A stretch of DNA of 64,000 bases from Voacanga thouarsii (Eukaryota > Streptophyta > Magnoliopsida > Gentianales > Apocynaceae), in assembly GCA_026120185.1 (NCBI GenBank), contig JANUWF010001190.1, forward strand, positions 310,001-374,000. Direction: 5' to 3'. Below are positions 27,521 to 38,706 of the stretch, one piece after another. The translations under genes and the position numbers were made by a program. A model generated the notes under the pieces. The model ran no database searches. It was not told where the DNA came from and worked only from the letters and a program-made list of their open reading frames with translations. The first letter of the stretch is position 1. Each line of letters starts with the position of its first letter.

Positions 27521-28594
27521 AAAACACAAACACAACAAAAATAAATAAATAAAAAAAAAGAAAGCTACTATTTGACTAAAATCCTAAAACACATAGAATA
27601 ATATAATAATATACTGTAGTGTGAACAGGAGTTTCATGGGAAAAAAGGTCAATTTAGACTGCTATGTTTCTTTCATACAGTAAAGTGAGTCGCTAAACTA
27701 TAAGAAATGACTTTCGTAAATACGCTACTCCAAGTGTAGTATAGAACTTGGGGAAGATATTAGAATCCATTGACTTACATAAACTGCAGCATTCAGTAGA
27801 GGAAGAGAAGATTGAGATTTTAGCCATACTCAGGTGCAGTGGGTATCAGGCAGTCTCACAGATATACATAAAGTCAGAAACTTATGCCGAAGTTATAATG
27901 CGCTTCCTCTAAGCTCCAGTGGGAGTTTTGTGCTTCTGTTTAAAAGGATATTTGTGTTCACATTAGAATCTGTTTCTTCCCAAAAGTGTTCTGTGTTGGT
28001 TTTGCACCCTGAGTTTTGACTTATTGCTACGATTGGGACCATTACCTTTCTAATCTAAACAACTATGAGAGCATCTTTGACAAGGAGATTTTCCTTAATT
28101 GTTCTGGCTAGGTTGTCTATTAAACTTTTATAATATGGCAGAATTTATTAAAACTGTAGAGCATGTGTGCCTAAAGATGGGATCTAAAAGCATCCATTTT
28201 ATTTCTTCTCAGCTGCTAATATTTACATTCTGCCTTTTGACCTAATAATTCTCATTTTTATTTTGCCACCAGGAAATGTAGCTTGCTTTTTCAGAATTTT
28301 CTGATTTTCCAAACCACATAACTTTTACTATTATATTAGTCATTTTTAACAATGTATATGGTAGGATTTGGTGATAGTTGTATAACATTATTTGTTTTAT
28401 CTGATTAATACTTTATTTAACAACCTGCTAAATTTTGATAAATTTTGATTTACTTCTGTAGAGCAAATGCACAACAGCCAAAGCTTTTCGTTGGTATGAT
28501 TCTCATCCTCATCTTTGCTGAGGCGTTGGCTTTATATGGACTAATTGTTGGCATCATCCTTTCTTCCCGTGCTGGTCAATCCAGAGCTGATTAA
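24222..28594 (+). CDS. V-type H+-ATPase 16 kDa proteolipid subunit c
   Basis: Forms the proton-carrying rotor ring of the V-ATPase Vo sector in vacuole and endomembranes. Exons are 24222-24300, 24392-24677 and 28462-28594, totalling 498 nt or 165 residues, the usual length. The start [20 protein letters not shown], the loop [20 protein letters not shown] and the end [10 protein letters not shown] are typical of plant VHA-c. Four membrane segments are visible: about 12-32, 54-77, 93-115 and 131-153. The essential proton-binding glutamate is in the last one ([11 protein letters not shown], about Glu142). Both introns split codons cleanly (Cys27 and Arg122) with GT-AG ends. All parts look intact. 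Plants have several near-identical VHA-c genes, so no ortholog number is given. Confidence 0.97.
24301..24391 (+). other. Intron 1 of VHA-c, with telo-box
   Basis: A 91 bp GT-AG intron. AAACCCTAATT lies near 24313-24323. Telo-boxes (AAACCCTA) near the 5' end are common in plant housekeeping and translation-related genes and act with other elements in dividing cells. Its action here is inference. Confidence 0.7.
26870..27360 (-). mobile_element. RTE-type LINE fragment, antisense, strongly diverged
   Basis: A CAACAACTAAGCTTTAGTCC-type start followed by TGTCGGCTACAT is the widespread plant repeat that opens antisense RTE LINE fragments. The following pyrimidine-rich text (TTTGGCCTACCTTTACC, later GCCCGCACAACTACCGTAAC) fits the reverse of the C-terminal RTE reading frame, which normally encodes a GRGRPKK-like motif. 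It is too decayed to translate. The limits are approximate. The call rests on remembered family features rather than on an alignment. Confidence 0.5.
27471..27518. repeat. Poly(C) followed by (CT)n microsatellite
   Basis: About ten C then about 19 CT units within the VHA-c second intron. The pyrimidine strand is the sense strand of the gene, but it is almost 1 kb from the acceptor, so a splicing role is unlikely. Confidence 0.9.
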
Positions 28595-31500
28595 ACAAGC
28601 AAGATCTTCCCTCCTCTTGTTTGGAGGTAAATCATGCTAGTCATGAGGTGCACAAGTAAACATCTTGGCTATTCTTCACTCTATTATTTAGTGGTTTTAT
28701 GCTGCTTGTAAATTGGGAGAACCTTCTCCCTTGAATAAGGATTTGTAATGCTGGCTTTGCTCTTTCTCATTGCTGTACTTGTCCCAGGGAGAGAAAGAAA
28801 CTGTTTGGAATTAGTGCCACTGTAATAGGATTTTTTATTAATTTTTTATTGTAAACTGGAACGAACTGTAACTAAACTTGTTTATGTGCTGTGGAACAAT
28901 GAGTTGGAAGTTCATTGAAATTGTTGCTGCAAGGAACTAGTTTACTGGATTTCCTGTGGATTTTAGCACGTTGGAGATATTTTCTTACAGTTAAGAGGTA
29001 TTTTTCTGCCTTATGAATGGCTGACAAGTGCATCTTGTTATGCCAGAATGCAATGGACAATCAGTTATGATTCCTGGTCTGTTGCTCTGTGTTTTTTCTG
29101 AAAATTTGTGGCACGAGTACCTTTGTTCTGAGTTGGGTTGGTTTCCGACTTTAACATATGTTTATGAGACCATATCTGCCTATTCAAATATAATTAGGTC
29201 AGTTTCCTATTTTGTTTTAGTTATTTCTTTTGAGCTTGGAGGCAGAGGGTCGTTGAGAAGGAATATCTCTACCTTAACAAGGGAAACATTCATTTTCAAA
29301 TATATCTCACAGTGAGATTGTGAACATTTAATTCTTGACAGCACAGGAGATGTATGTTAAATGGGAATAAAGTTCTGTGGCCAGCCGACAACGCATTGTT
29401 TTTTTCAGGCTTCAAATTGATCCAGAAGAATGAAGAACGATAAAAGGGCAATAATACAAAAGATAAATGGCGGTTATCAAAATCTAAGTTTTTCATTTCA
29501 TTTATATGAACAGGGAGTTTTTATGTTGTGGAATCCGGACAACATCCGAAACGGCTTCTGATTCAGTCAATTATTTCCATAATCAGGAACGTCGTTTTGA
29601 GTTTTTACATCATTGTATAATCAATATTGGAATAGCGAGTGAAACCACAACTCTGTATTATCTATCTAAGGTCGACCATGATTCAAAAGGCTAAAATCAA
29701 ACGCGTAAAAGAGCATTCGCCTAGTAGTTTTGGGGCCTGGATGGAGGGATGGGGGGGGGGGGGGTCGTGGTGTGTGTGTGTCGGGTCGACCCCACCAATA
29801 ATTAATCAACTGCAACAGGCAACAAACGAAAAGGAAGAGGCTAACGGTCACTGCAGCATCTAATTTAATAACGTTCATCAATTACAGACTTCATAAATTT
29901 TACGTTCCAAGTGTCTCTATACTCTATAGTAATATAATATTATTCGTCCTATACGAAAAAAAAAAAAATCAATTTGTGTGCTTTGGTGCCGGGCTCGTTT
30001 TACTCTCATTATTACCCAATTCGCACCAATTAATGACTACCAAACTATGATTGCAAATATAAAAGTAGCAAATTACTATGATCTCTTCATTTCTTTTTTT
30101 ATATAGTTTTTCGTTATTACACATAGATTAAAGAAGAACTAAAATTTAAAAGGTTGTTAAGAAAAATTAAATTAATTCTTTTATAAATTTATTAAAAATC
30201 AATAACAAAATACTTATTTTTTGGTACACTTTATATGGAAGATAGTAAAATTAGTATGGAAAATTTTAAATTAGTTAATGCTATGAATTTATAAATGATA
30301 AAAGTAAACTTTTAAAAATAAAAATAAATATCTTATTGATTTTGCGAAACAATACTACGACCCAAAACGTAGTATAATTGTCAATTGTTTTAAGACAATT
30401 TTATCCGAAATTCAAAACAAAACCCCCGGCACTACCCAAAACCTCAACTTAAAAATCGCCGTTCTTTAAAAATAATACTCTTTCTATTTCAAAATATTTA
30501 TTTATAAAATTTTTTTATTTTGTTTCAAAATACTTATTCATATACATATTTTTATAACTAATGATTAATTTTTTTTATTTTACCTTCATTTATTCTAAAT
30601 CAACTGTACAACTTTTCAAAATTTTTATTTCTTCTTATTTTTTAACTAACTAATAGCTATCATGTTTTAATATGAATAGAATAGAAATTTTATTTAAATT
30701 GTAATATTATTTTTAACACCTTTAATCTATATGCAAAACACTTCATAAAGTATTTTAAAACAAGTGGATTGAGACCACGCAATTTAATATAAAGAAATTG
30801 CGTAGCCAATTATAGGCATTTATCATTATTGTATAAAATATTACTTTCAATATAATTAGTATCGATTATATAAATATTATTTATAATTACACGAGCAATA
30901 TTTACAATTTGATAAATATATGTTAGTACAATAAAAACGAAATCCTTCTATTACAAATTTCTTTTAATATATGACTACATTCACCATTATTAAATTTTTA
31001 TAATATCTATTTTAAATCATAAAATAATTATACAATTTTGGTTCCCAATAGCGTGACCCCAAATCCAAAATAAGTAATGTCAGAATCATCTTTACATGGC
31101 AGTTGAGATAATAACTAAACAGTAAAGTTCATTTCAAAATAGAATGACCTTCGGAAATCGGAACTAGTACATCAGGTGATTCTAACTAGCGGTGCAGGAG
31201 GCGTCACCATCTGACAGCACCGAGTCATTTTCCCTCGAATCTTTTTCACCTGAGGCTTATCCACCGCTTTCGCTGTTAGGTTTAGGTAAATATTAAGTAG
31301 TAATTTTTTGAATTCATCTCGAATTTTAATTTAAATACATTATTATTTTATATATTTTAATTTTTTTAAATTATTATTTATTTATAATATAATATATTTT
31401 TTCTCTATTAATTCTATCTAATCTTACACATTTTATATATGGATGGAATTTTATATTTTTATTTTAATTTAAATGTATTATTATTTCATATAATTCTTAT

Positions 31501-31992
31501 TTTTGAATATGTATTATCTACTCATAACACATATATTCTTCTTTTTTTTTAACTTTACATGACCCCATATATTTAATATTTTTTTACAAAATTTATTTCA
31601 AATAAATTTTTTTTACTTACACTTTTAATAATTTTTTATAAAATTCATTTCAAAATTCTACCAAATCCTATATATTTTATATATAAATATGAATTTTTTA
31701 TTTTCATTTCAGGTCAAAATTTTATTTTAATTTAAATATATTATTATTTTATATAATTTTTATTTTCTAATATCGATTATCTACTTACAACCCATCATAT
31801 TTTTTCTTTTTTAAACTTCACATAACTCTATATATTTAATAATTTTTATAAAACACATCTCAAACAAATCTTTTTTCACTTACATCTTTAATAATTTTTT
31901 TTACAAAATTCACTTAAAACTAAGAAAAAGCAACGCAGAGAGGACACATTTCTGACCTTACGCATCTTTGAAAAATCTCAATAATAATAATA
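28595..31992. other. VHA-c 3' UTR and AT-rich intergenic region
   Basis: The VHA-c 3' UTR probably covers the first 250-300 bp. A G-run plus TG repeat lies at 29750-29780. A direct repeat of about 200 bp occurs as 31460-31656 and 31722-31918 (units start TTATTTTAATTTAAAT), with a shorter, weaker copy near 31325. No gene was recognised. Confidence 0.55.
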
Positions 31993-32270
31993 CTCCATCC
32001 GTTCCACTAAAATTGATAGTGATTGACTTGGCACGATATTTTATGTAAAAATAAAAATTAAAATATAATAATATAATATAATAAAAATAAAAAATATGTA
32101 GGTCTTGTAATACTTTATGTCAAATCTAAAAATATAAATATAATATATGTAGAGTATATTGATTATTTTATAATAAATTGTATATTAAAAATTTTCCTTT
32201 TAAGGAAAGTATCAAATTTAGTGGAATAATCTAAAATAGTAAGTAGGTTAATTTTAGTGGGGCGGAGGGA

Positions 32271-32271
<1 letters not shown>
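31993..32271. mobile_element. Stowaway-type MITE
   Basis: The left end CTCCATCCGTTCCACTAAAAT and the right end, read in reverse complement as CTCCCTCCGCCCCACTAAAA, are the classical Stowaway (Tc1/mariner) terminal repeats. The element is flanked by TA on both sides (31991-31992 and 32272-32273), the expected duplication. At 279 bp, AT-rich and non-coding, it is typical. It sits inside a (TAA)n microsatellite that continues on both sides. Confidence 0.88.

Positions 32272-32355
<84 letters not shown>
32272..32355. repeat. (TAA)n microsatellite
   Basis: About 27 uninterrupted TAA units directly after the Stowaway element; a few more units precede the element at 31979-31992. The poly-isoleucine reading frame on the minus strand is an artefact of this repeat. 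Confidence 0.97.
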
Positions 32356-32357
<2 letters not shown>

Positions 32358-32882
32358 CTGTTAACGGTTACATTTTTAGAGGCGTGAGAGAGAAAATGCG
32401 GGAACAAGGAAAAACTCAAAAAGAAACAGCCACGTGACACGTGACGCGAACTTCCGTTCGCCCTTAGCGGGATGCTTTTTTAAGGCCCCCTCAGAAGTTG
32501 AACGCACTTTTCTCCGCTTTAACTGCGGACCTGTCCAGATCAGTTTGACCTGCGAACTAACCCACTTTCAAAACTACTAAAGTAGCCACAGGGGGTCCAA
32601 AAGCCTCATTCACTCAGCCACTATGAGCTGAGCTTATTAACACGGTCAACAAAATCTACGCCGGCACGGCCACGGGACACGAATCTCCACATTCAAAACT
32701 TGAATACTAATAAAAGCGCCAAATGTTTGAATTAGAATTAAAAATCTTGAAATTGGGATCTACCTGTTGTTACAATTTTCCTCCCTAAAAATTAATCAGC
32801 TAAAGGATGGAAAATAAAGGGCGGGGAGAAGAACCTTTTTCTAGAGGAAACGGGGGTTCTGGGGTTACAATGTGGAAGGGCG

Positions 32883-35800
32883 TTAAGCAGGTGATGGCTG
32901 TGAAGTGGGATCGGCCGAGGAGGGAATTTCGGGGCCGACCCGACAACCCTCCAGCATGAATACAATGTCTGCCATGGTGGGGCGGTCTAGGGGATCTGGT
33001 GCCGTGCAAAGTAAACCCACCTTTATTCCTAGCAAGAACTCTTCCCATTCTGAGGATTCAGGGTCTAGTTCAAGGAGTCCTGGTTCCAACAATTCTGAAA
33101 TTTGACCTATTTGCAATTGCCTCTTCACCCATTTCACTATATCCTCATCTTGAGTGAACATGACCGGCCTTTTTCCGGTTAGTAGCTCCAATAGCACAAT
33201 GCCAAAGCTGTAAACATCTGATTCTCTTGTAGCTTCCCCTGTTAATACTGCTTCTGGTGATACATAGCCTAAAGTTCCCACTGAAGTTGAAGTTGAAGGT
33301 TCAGCTGAAGCGGTAACCGTAAGCTTGTCTAGACCAAAATCCGAAAGATGGGCTTCAAAATCTGCATCAAATAGAACGTTTTGGGGTTTGATATCTCCAT
33401 GAACAATTGAGGACGAGTGGAGGAAGCCCAGACCCCGGGCAATGCCAAGTGCAATCAGGTGGCGCATAGGCCAATTTAGGACATGGCCGTCTTGGTGTGA
33501 CGCTTCTTGGAGCAATGTAGCAAGATTTCCATTGGGCATGTAATCATAAACAAGAAGTCTGAGGTCAGGAGGGCCAGCATAGTATCCTCGAAGAACTGTT
33601 AGGTTCCGGTGCTTTATTTTGCCAAGTGATTCTGCTTCTTTTCTGAACATATTTTCATCCAAAGATCCATTAGGAAGTTTGCGAATTGAGAGCACCATTC
33701 CATCATTGTAGCATGCTTTAAACACTACCCCAAATCGTGTTCTGCTTAGCACATTTTCCTCATCAAAATGCCTTGTCGCTTCTATAGTTTCAGCTAAGGT
33801 GATCTTGTTGTTAAACATGACAAGTTTGGGACCTCCATTGTCACCACTACTTCGACCTCCACTTGTTCTTGTACTCGCTCTTGCTGGACTGTGCTTCTTT
33901 TCTGCTGTTGCTCCTTGTTTGAGCTTCTGGCGCCACCTTAAGAGGCTGTAAACATAGAAGCAACAGCAAGAAAGCGTTAACAAAGTCCCACTTGCAGCCA
34001 CGGCAATAAACAATATTAACCTGTTCCTCCTATCACCCCGATCAGACGCTTCACAATTTCTGTCCAGTGGCTTCCCACAAAGGCCTTCATTACCCATGAA
34101 AGATGAGCTGTTGAACCGAGAACCTATTGTTGGCGGGATTTCACCTTCCAGGTTATTATTTGAAACATCAAAGCTTGTCAAGCTTGATATCATTGTAAGA
34201 CTTGCTGGAATATCTCCAGTCAAATTGTTCGAAGACAGATTAAGGGTTGTTAAATTAGATAGCTTAGACAAGGAGTTTGGAATATGACCTGAAAGATGAT
34301 TTCTATCTAATAGAATCGATGATAAGGATGAGCAATTGGAAATCTCTCCTGAGACTTCACCTCTTAAATTGTTTCCACTCAAATCAAGCACATTCAAATG
34401 TGGCAAACGAGAGACATCAACTGGGATTTGGCCACTCAAAGAGTTTGAATGCAAATCCAAAATTTCAAGAGCAGAGCAGCTTCCCAGCTCGGGAGGAATA
34501 GAGCCAGAAATGTGATTATTAGACAACGACAGAACAACTAAGGACTTCAAGAACCCAAATGTGGATGGAATATTACCGGAAAATAAATTTGAAGAAATAT
34601 TCAAATACCGCAATCCCATTAAGCTACTGAAGCCATCAGGAACATACCCAGACAATTTATTCTCCTGCAGTGCGATCACTTGTAAATTAGGCAGACCCGC
34701 AAGATCAACTGGCAATTCTCCAGATAAACTTTGTTTACTCAAATCAATAGATGTCAGCTTATACAGACTTCCTATACTTGCTGGGACTGCACCAGAAAAC
34801 CCATTACCACTCAAATTTAGAACTGATAGCTGCCTCAAGTTCCCGATAGTTTTGGGCAAACTCCCAGAGAACTTGTTGCCGCCTAAACTTAGTGAACTCA
34901 AATTGCTCAATAAGAGTACTTCTTCGGGCAAGCTTCCATTCAGCACATTGTCTCTCAAGTCCAGATATTCAAGCTGAGTAAGGTTACCAAAACTTGAAGG
35001 AATCGATCCTGAAAAATGATTTCCACCAAGGAACAGAGCCTTCAAACCTTTCAGGTCACTTAAGAATGCAGGAACTTCCCCAGTCAATTCATTCCCTTCA
35101 AGATCTAAAGCTTGCAAGTTCCTACATTTTGTGATCTCAATAGGAACTTCACCAGAAAACAAATTATTAGCCAACCTCAATTCCCCTAGTCTCCATACGT
35201 TTCCAATCTCAATAGGAATGGACCCTGAAAAACCATTCCCTGAAACATCCAGTGTCGTTAATGTCGTAACATTTAGTAAAACCTTCGGAAAATTACCATG
35301 AAGCCGATTCTGTTGGAGGTCCAAAACCTCCAAAGCACTGAAACAATTAGAAGGCTCTGCTACATCAATGCCAGTGAAAGCATTGAATCCCAGTTGGACA
35401 TTTCGAATAGAGGGTGGATAAATTGAAACGTTGCAGAATATTGAAACAGGTAACGAACCAGACAAGTTATTATGTGATATAGAAATGACAGCAAGCTTCG
35501 GAAGAGCACCGATCCCAGCTGGCAGAATACCGCTAATGGCATTACCCTCGGCGCTCAAATGTAAAAGAGATGAGCAGTTGCCGATAGCCGAGGGCAATGT
35601 GCCTTGCAAGTTGTTGTAGTCTAGCCACAGGTACTCTAACTGCTGAAGCTCGCCCAGACCCGCTGGAATCTCCCCAGAAAATTGATTATAGGACAAGTTG
35701 ATGAGCTGAAGCTGTGAAACATTTGAGAGGCTACTGGGAATTTCACCAGAGAATGAGTTTGAGGAAACGTCCAAGTACCGGAGACTTTTTGGGAGTTCGC

Positions 35801-36317
35801 CGGAGATTTGACCCGAAAGTTGGTTTCCGGCGAGGTTGACAATTTGCAGGTTGGTGAGGTTGGAAATCTCCGGAGGCAGGTTGCCGGAAAATGAGTTGTA
35901 TTGTAGGAAAAGAGAGTGCAACATAGCACATTTGAAGAGGGATGAAGGAATAGTGCCATTAAAAAAGTTGGACCGAATGCTTAACTTGCGCAGCCTGCGC
36001 AGGTTAGAAATTTGAGGGCTGAGTGGGCCGCTGAGTTGCAGACGAGGGAAGCGGAGCTCACTGACTTGGCCATTGTAACAAAAGACGCCACGCCAGTCGC
36101 ACGGAGCAGACGGAGTCGAGGGGTCCCAGCTGTCAAGTGCTCCAAGAGGGTCGTGGAGGCTGGCTTTGAACGCAAGAAGTGCTTGGATCTCAGCTTGGTG
36201 CTCGGCAGCGGCAGCGGCAGCCGCAGCGGCGGCAGTACAGAAAAGAACAGCAGCGGAGACAAATACTCCTGCAAGGAGGAGAACGAAGGTAAGTGGTGGA
36301 AATAGGGATGGCGGCAT
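32883..36317 (-). CDS. LRR receptor-like kinase, MUSTACHES-LIKE type
   Basis: A single-exon frame of 1144 residues, membrane receptor kinase. In order: signal peptide (about 1-40) containing a run of ten alanines; LRRNT domain with ALLAFKASLHDP and CDWRGVFC; about 20 or more plant LRRs to about residue 725 with the GxIPxxLxxLxxLxxLxLxxN pattern; a C-pair GLCGKPLDRNC; one membrane segment near 763-785 (LILFIAVAASGTLLTL); then a kinase domain from about 850. The invariant Lys is in VLSIRKL. The catalytic loop is VHGDIKPQN, so it is non-RD, followed by DFG in HLSDFGLDKL. The glycine loop is degenerate (SRTRFGVVFK). The C-terminus GPEIPSSADPTSQPSPA is very like Arabidopsis At4g36180 (MUL) and its sister MUS, involved in guard cell wall symmetry. 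The frame is complete. Confidence 0.95.
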   Translation of the reverse strand: MPPSLFPPLTFVLLLAGVFVSAAVLFCTAAAAAAAAAAEHQAEIQALLAFKASLHDPLGALDSWDPSTPSAPCDWRGVFCYNGQVSELRFPRLQLSGPLSPQISNLRRLRKLSIRSNFFNGTIPSSLFKCAMLHSLFLQYNSFSGNLPPEISNLTNLQIVNLAGNQLSGQISGELPKSLRYLDVSSNSFSGEIPSSLSNVSQLQLINLSYNQFSGEIPAGLGELQQLEYLWLDYNNLQGTLPSAIGNCSSLLHLSAEGNAISGILPAGIGALPKLAVISISHNNLSGSLPVSIFCNVSIYPPSIRNVQLGFNAFTGIDVAEPSNCFSALEVLDLQQNRLHGNFPKVLLNVTTLTTLDVSGNGFSGSIPIEIGNVWRLGELRLANNLFSGEVPIEITKCRNLQALDLEGNELTGEVPAFLSDLKGLKALFLGGNHFSGSIPSSFGNLTQLEYLDLRDNVLNGSLPEEVLLLSNLSSLSLGGNKFSGSLPKTIGNLRQLSVLNLSGNGFSGAVPASIGSLYKLTSIDLSKQSLSGELPVDLAGLPNLQVIALQENKLSGYVPDGFSSLMGLRYLNISSNLFSGNIPSTFGFLKSLVVLSLSNNHISGSIPPELGSCSALEILDLHSNSLSGQIPVDVSRLPHLNVLDLSGNNLRGEVSGEISNCSSLSSILLDRNHLSGHIPNSLSKLSNLTTLNLSSNNLTGDIPASLTMISSLTSFDVSNNNLEGEIPPTIGSRFNSSSFMGNEGLCGKPLDRNCEASDRGDRRNRLILFIAVAASGTLLTLSCCCFYVYSLLRWRQKLKQGATAEKKHSPARASTRTSGGRSSGDNGGPKLVMFNNKITLAETIEATRHFDEENVLSRTRFGVVFKACYNDGMVLSIRKLPNGSLDENMFRKEAESLGKIKHRNLTVLRGYYAGPPDLRLLVYDYMPNGNLATLLQEASHQDGHVLNWPMRHLIALGIARGLGFLHSSSIVHGDIKPQNVLFDADFEAHLSDFGLDKLTVTASAEPSTSTSVGTLGYVSPEAVLTGEATRESDVYSFGIVLLELLTGKRPVMFTQDEDIVKWVKRQLQIGQISELLEPGLLELDPESSEWEEFLLGIKVGLLCTAPDPLDRPTMADIVFMLEGCRVGPEIPSSADPTSQPSPA
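36205..36238 (-). repeat. GCN-type trinucleotide run coding polyalanine
   Basis: GCT/GCC/GCG codons for ten alanines at about residues 29-38 of the receptor kinase, at the end of the predicted signal peptide. The codons are mixed, which makes slippage less likely than in a pure repeat. Confidence 0.85.
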
Positions 36318-38671
36318 TGAGGAAGTTTTGAATTTAGGTTTTAAAAAAAGGGTGTAAGGTTATGAGAGTGCGCGGCGGGAGTGTAAGTTAACAACAGAGG
36401 TGGCCTGAGAGGGTTGACAGAGGAGGAGGATGAGGACGACAAGGTGGTGGCCATATGTTGCTACTGTGCGCATGCATCAGAGACCCATAGAGAGAGACAA
36501 TTTTATTAATTACTCAATGGATGCTCTTCAAAAGCTTTTACTCTCTCTCTTACACAGAGAGATATAACAAAACCTGGTGAAGGAACACTTTTCAAAGGGG
36601 GGCATATGGAAATGGGTTGGCACTTTTTAACCTCATATGACTTGAAATCATTCAACCCTCTTCTTTCAACTCTTTGGGAAAAAAAAAAAAATCTTTATTT
36701 TTTCAGTCGACCTCACTTTTTAATTTATTAACTCAATAATTATTTCATTTATAATTTTTTTTAATACTGATCTTGAACTTTTAAAATTATTCAAAAATTA
36801 GTACTTATAAATTTATCTCTTACTGACTTCCATTTAGTTTTTTTTTTTTTTTTGGTGAAGAAGATGACAAATGTAAATTCTTTACTTTTCAAAATGGGGA
36901 GAATCATTGATGATTAACAAGATTTGTGGGGGTTTATATGTTAAGTGACAACACAAAAGTGTCAATTAGCCCAAATAGAGGAAAGCCACAATTATTATAC
37001 CAACCTTTTACCCAAAATCACCAAACACAGGGCTTTGGCGATTTGGAAAACTGCATGGTGGTGGGAGGGTATGGGCCGTACGGCCCCATGGCTCCTTTTT
37101 TTTTTGGGGGGTGTGGCTAGATAACAGTGTGCCTTGGTTTCCAACCCTTTTTTTTTTTTCTAAAGTCTTTTTAGGTTCACGGGAGTATAGGCAACTAGGC
37201 GTGTTAAATAGCCAAAATTGAAGAAAATTACAATAAATATGCCTAGTTTGTTCCCTCGTCCCCCGCCCATTAATTAGTATAGATGAGTCTCACAGCATTT
37301 GATCAGAATTTGAACCTCTTTTTTATGTAGGTTTTGGCCTATTACATGGGAGTAAAATTTATTCAAAATATATATTTGGATAATTATTGTGAGTTTTTTA
37401 GACACACTTTGCCGTAAATTTTTTTATCAAAAAAAAATATATATATTCTTTACTTAGTCTATTTACTCTTTTTGTGTGATTTGTAAATTATTATTGACTT
37501 AGTCATGTTATGTAGTTTGTAAATGATTGTATGGACAAAAATTATTACACGGAAGTATAATTTATCTAAAATCTATATTTTGATAGTGATTACATGTTTT
37601 TTTGTTAAAAAATAAATAAAAAAGCTTGTTTTTCCCATGAACAAATGCCAGTTGATACTGCCAGTATGCATTTCCAATGCTCTATTCAAGAGCTTGTGTG
37701 TTTTAAGATCAATTTGCAATGTCTGATACACAAAATTAATATTCATCTTGTTAGGAATAAGACACAAACACAAATACACTTATAGCCAAAAATTTGATTA
37801 GAAATTCATTTGTCATTATTCAATCATTTCTTTATCGTACTAACAAGCTGTATTCATCAAATTTTTAAGCAAAAAAGATTGATTTGGCCAAGGAGACGCG
37901 ATAGAGATAGGAATATATTTGTTTCCTTCCTTTTGTTTTTCTCTTTTGTGTATTTTTTTGACTTACCCTTTTGATGATTCTCCCTCCCAACCCATGCTTT
38001 TTGCTGCACCTTTTTTCATTTCAATTGTTTTGGTCAAATTGAGTAGTGTCTAAAGGGGGAAAAGGGGAAGAATCGTGGCTACCTTTCCGGCTTGAGTACA
38101 ACATATTATCCCCCCAAAACATAATTAAGACGTTTCACCAAGTAAGTACCCAAATGTTGTTTCTTTGCTATCAAAATTCAAAGAGATGGCCCAGCAAAAT
38201 CTACAAATCGCACTCATTGGCTGACCACACTAAACAGTCTTTATTTTATCGTCTACCTAACATTATTATAAAATAGGCAAATGTGAGGCCCTGAGATTGT
38301 CGATATGAAGAATTTTATATATTTTTCTTTTGGTGGCTGTGCCTGCAATTGACAATATCTTTACTATTGAGAAGACAAATTCAAGGCTTGGGTTCTTGAT
38401 TCACTCAATTATAGATCTATTAGCTATGTGATTACTGAGTAAGATTGATTGGATATAACAAATAAAATCAGTTGCTAAGTATTATTCATTGCTTTTTGGC
38501 TTTTAGATACACAATCCAGCATTTATAATGCACGCGTAGAGAATATGATAAAGCTAGTGAAGGTGGGAGCACATTTTTTATTTATTATATTGTGTACTTT
38601 TATTAATTGAATTATTATGATATTATAGTTTTTTTTTTTAATGACTTCAAACTTTCGTTAATCTACATAAA
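36318..38671. other. Region upstream of the receptor kinase, no gene supported
   Basis: The kinase promoter and 5' UTR must lie at the left side. A CT tract lies near 36541. T-runs occur at 36838-36854 and 37147-37160. A 14 bp perfect palindrome GGGCCGTACGGCCC lies at 37073-37086. Frames of 60-80 codons are unrecognised. Confidence 0.55.

Positions 38672-38702
<31 letters not shown>
38672..38702. repeat. (AT)n microsatellite, left part of a split tract
   Basis: The tract is cut by the copia element at 38703-44082 and resumes at 44083-44115. Any 5 bp target duplication (TATAT) is hidden in the repeat. Confidence 0.85.

Positions 38703-38706
<4 letters not shown>

Larger units (their letters stand above)
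24678..28461 (+). other. Intron 2 of VHA-c (3784 bp)
   Basis: Donor GTCAG|GTAGATTC and acceptor CTTCTGTAG|AGCAAATG restore the codon for Arg122. The intron is long for a plant gene. It holds the LINE-like fragment at about 26870-27360, a poly(C) plus (CT)n tract at 27471-27518, and T-runs near 26665 and 26967. No other gene was seen inside. Confidence 0.85.

Noticed and set aside
30468..30780. Possible third Stowaway-like MITE
   Set aside because: The left end (TACTCTTTCTATTTCAAAAT) fits, but no matching right end with TA could be found.
32231..32440. Poly-isoleucine open frame on the minus strand
   Set aside because: It is only the translation of the (TAA)n microsatellite.
34561..34977. 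138-codon frame antisense to the receptor kinase
   Set aside because: It is a shadow of the regular LRR codon pattern. Other antisense frames at 34096-34501 and 36012-36357 have the same cause.
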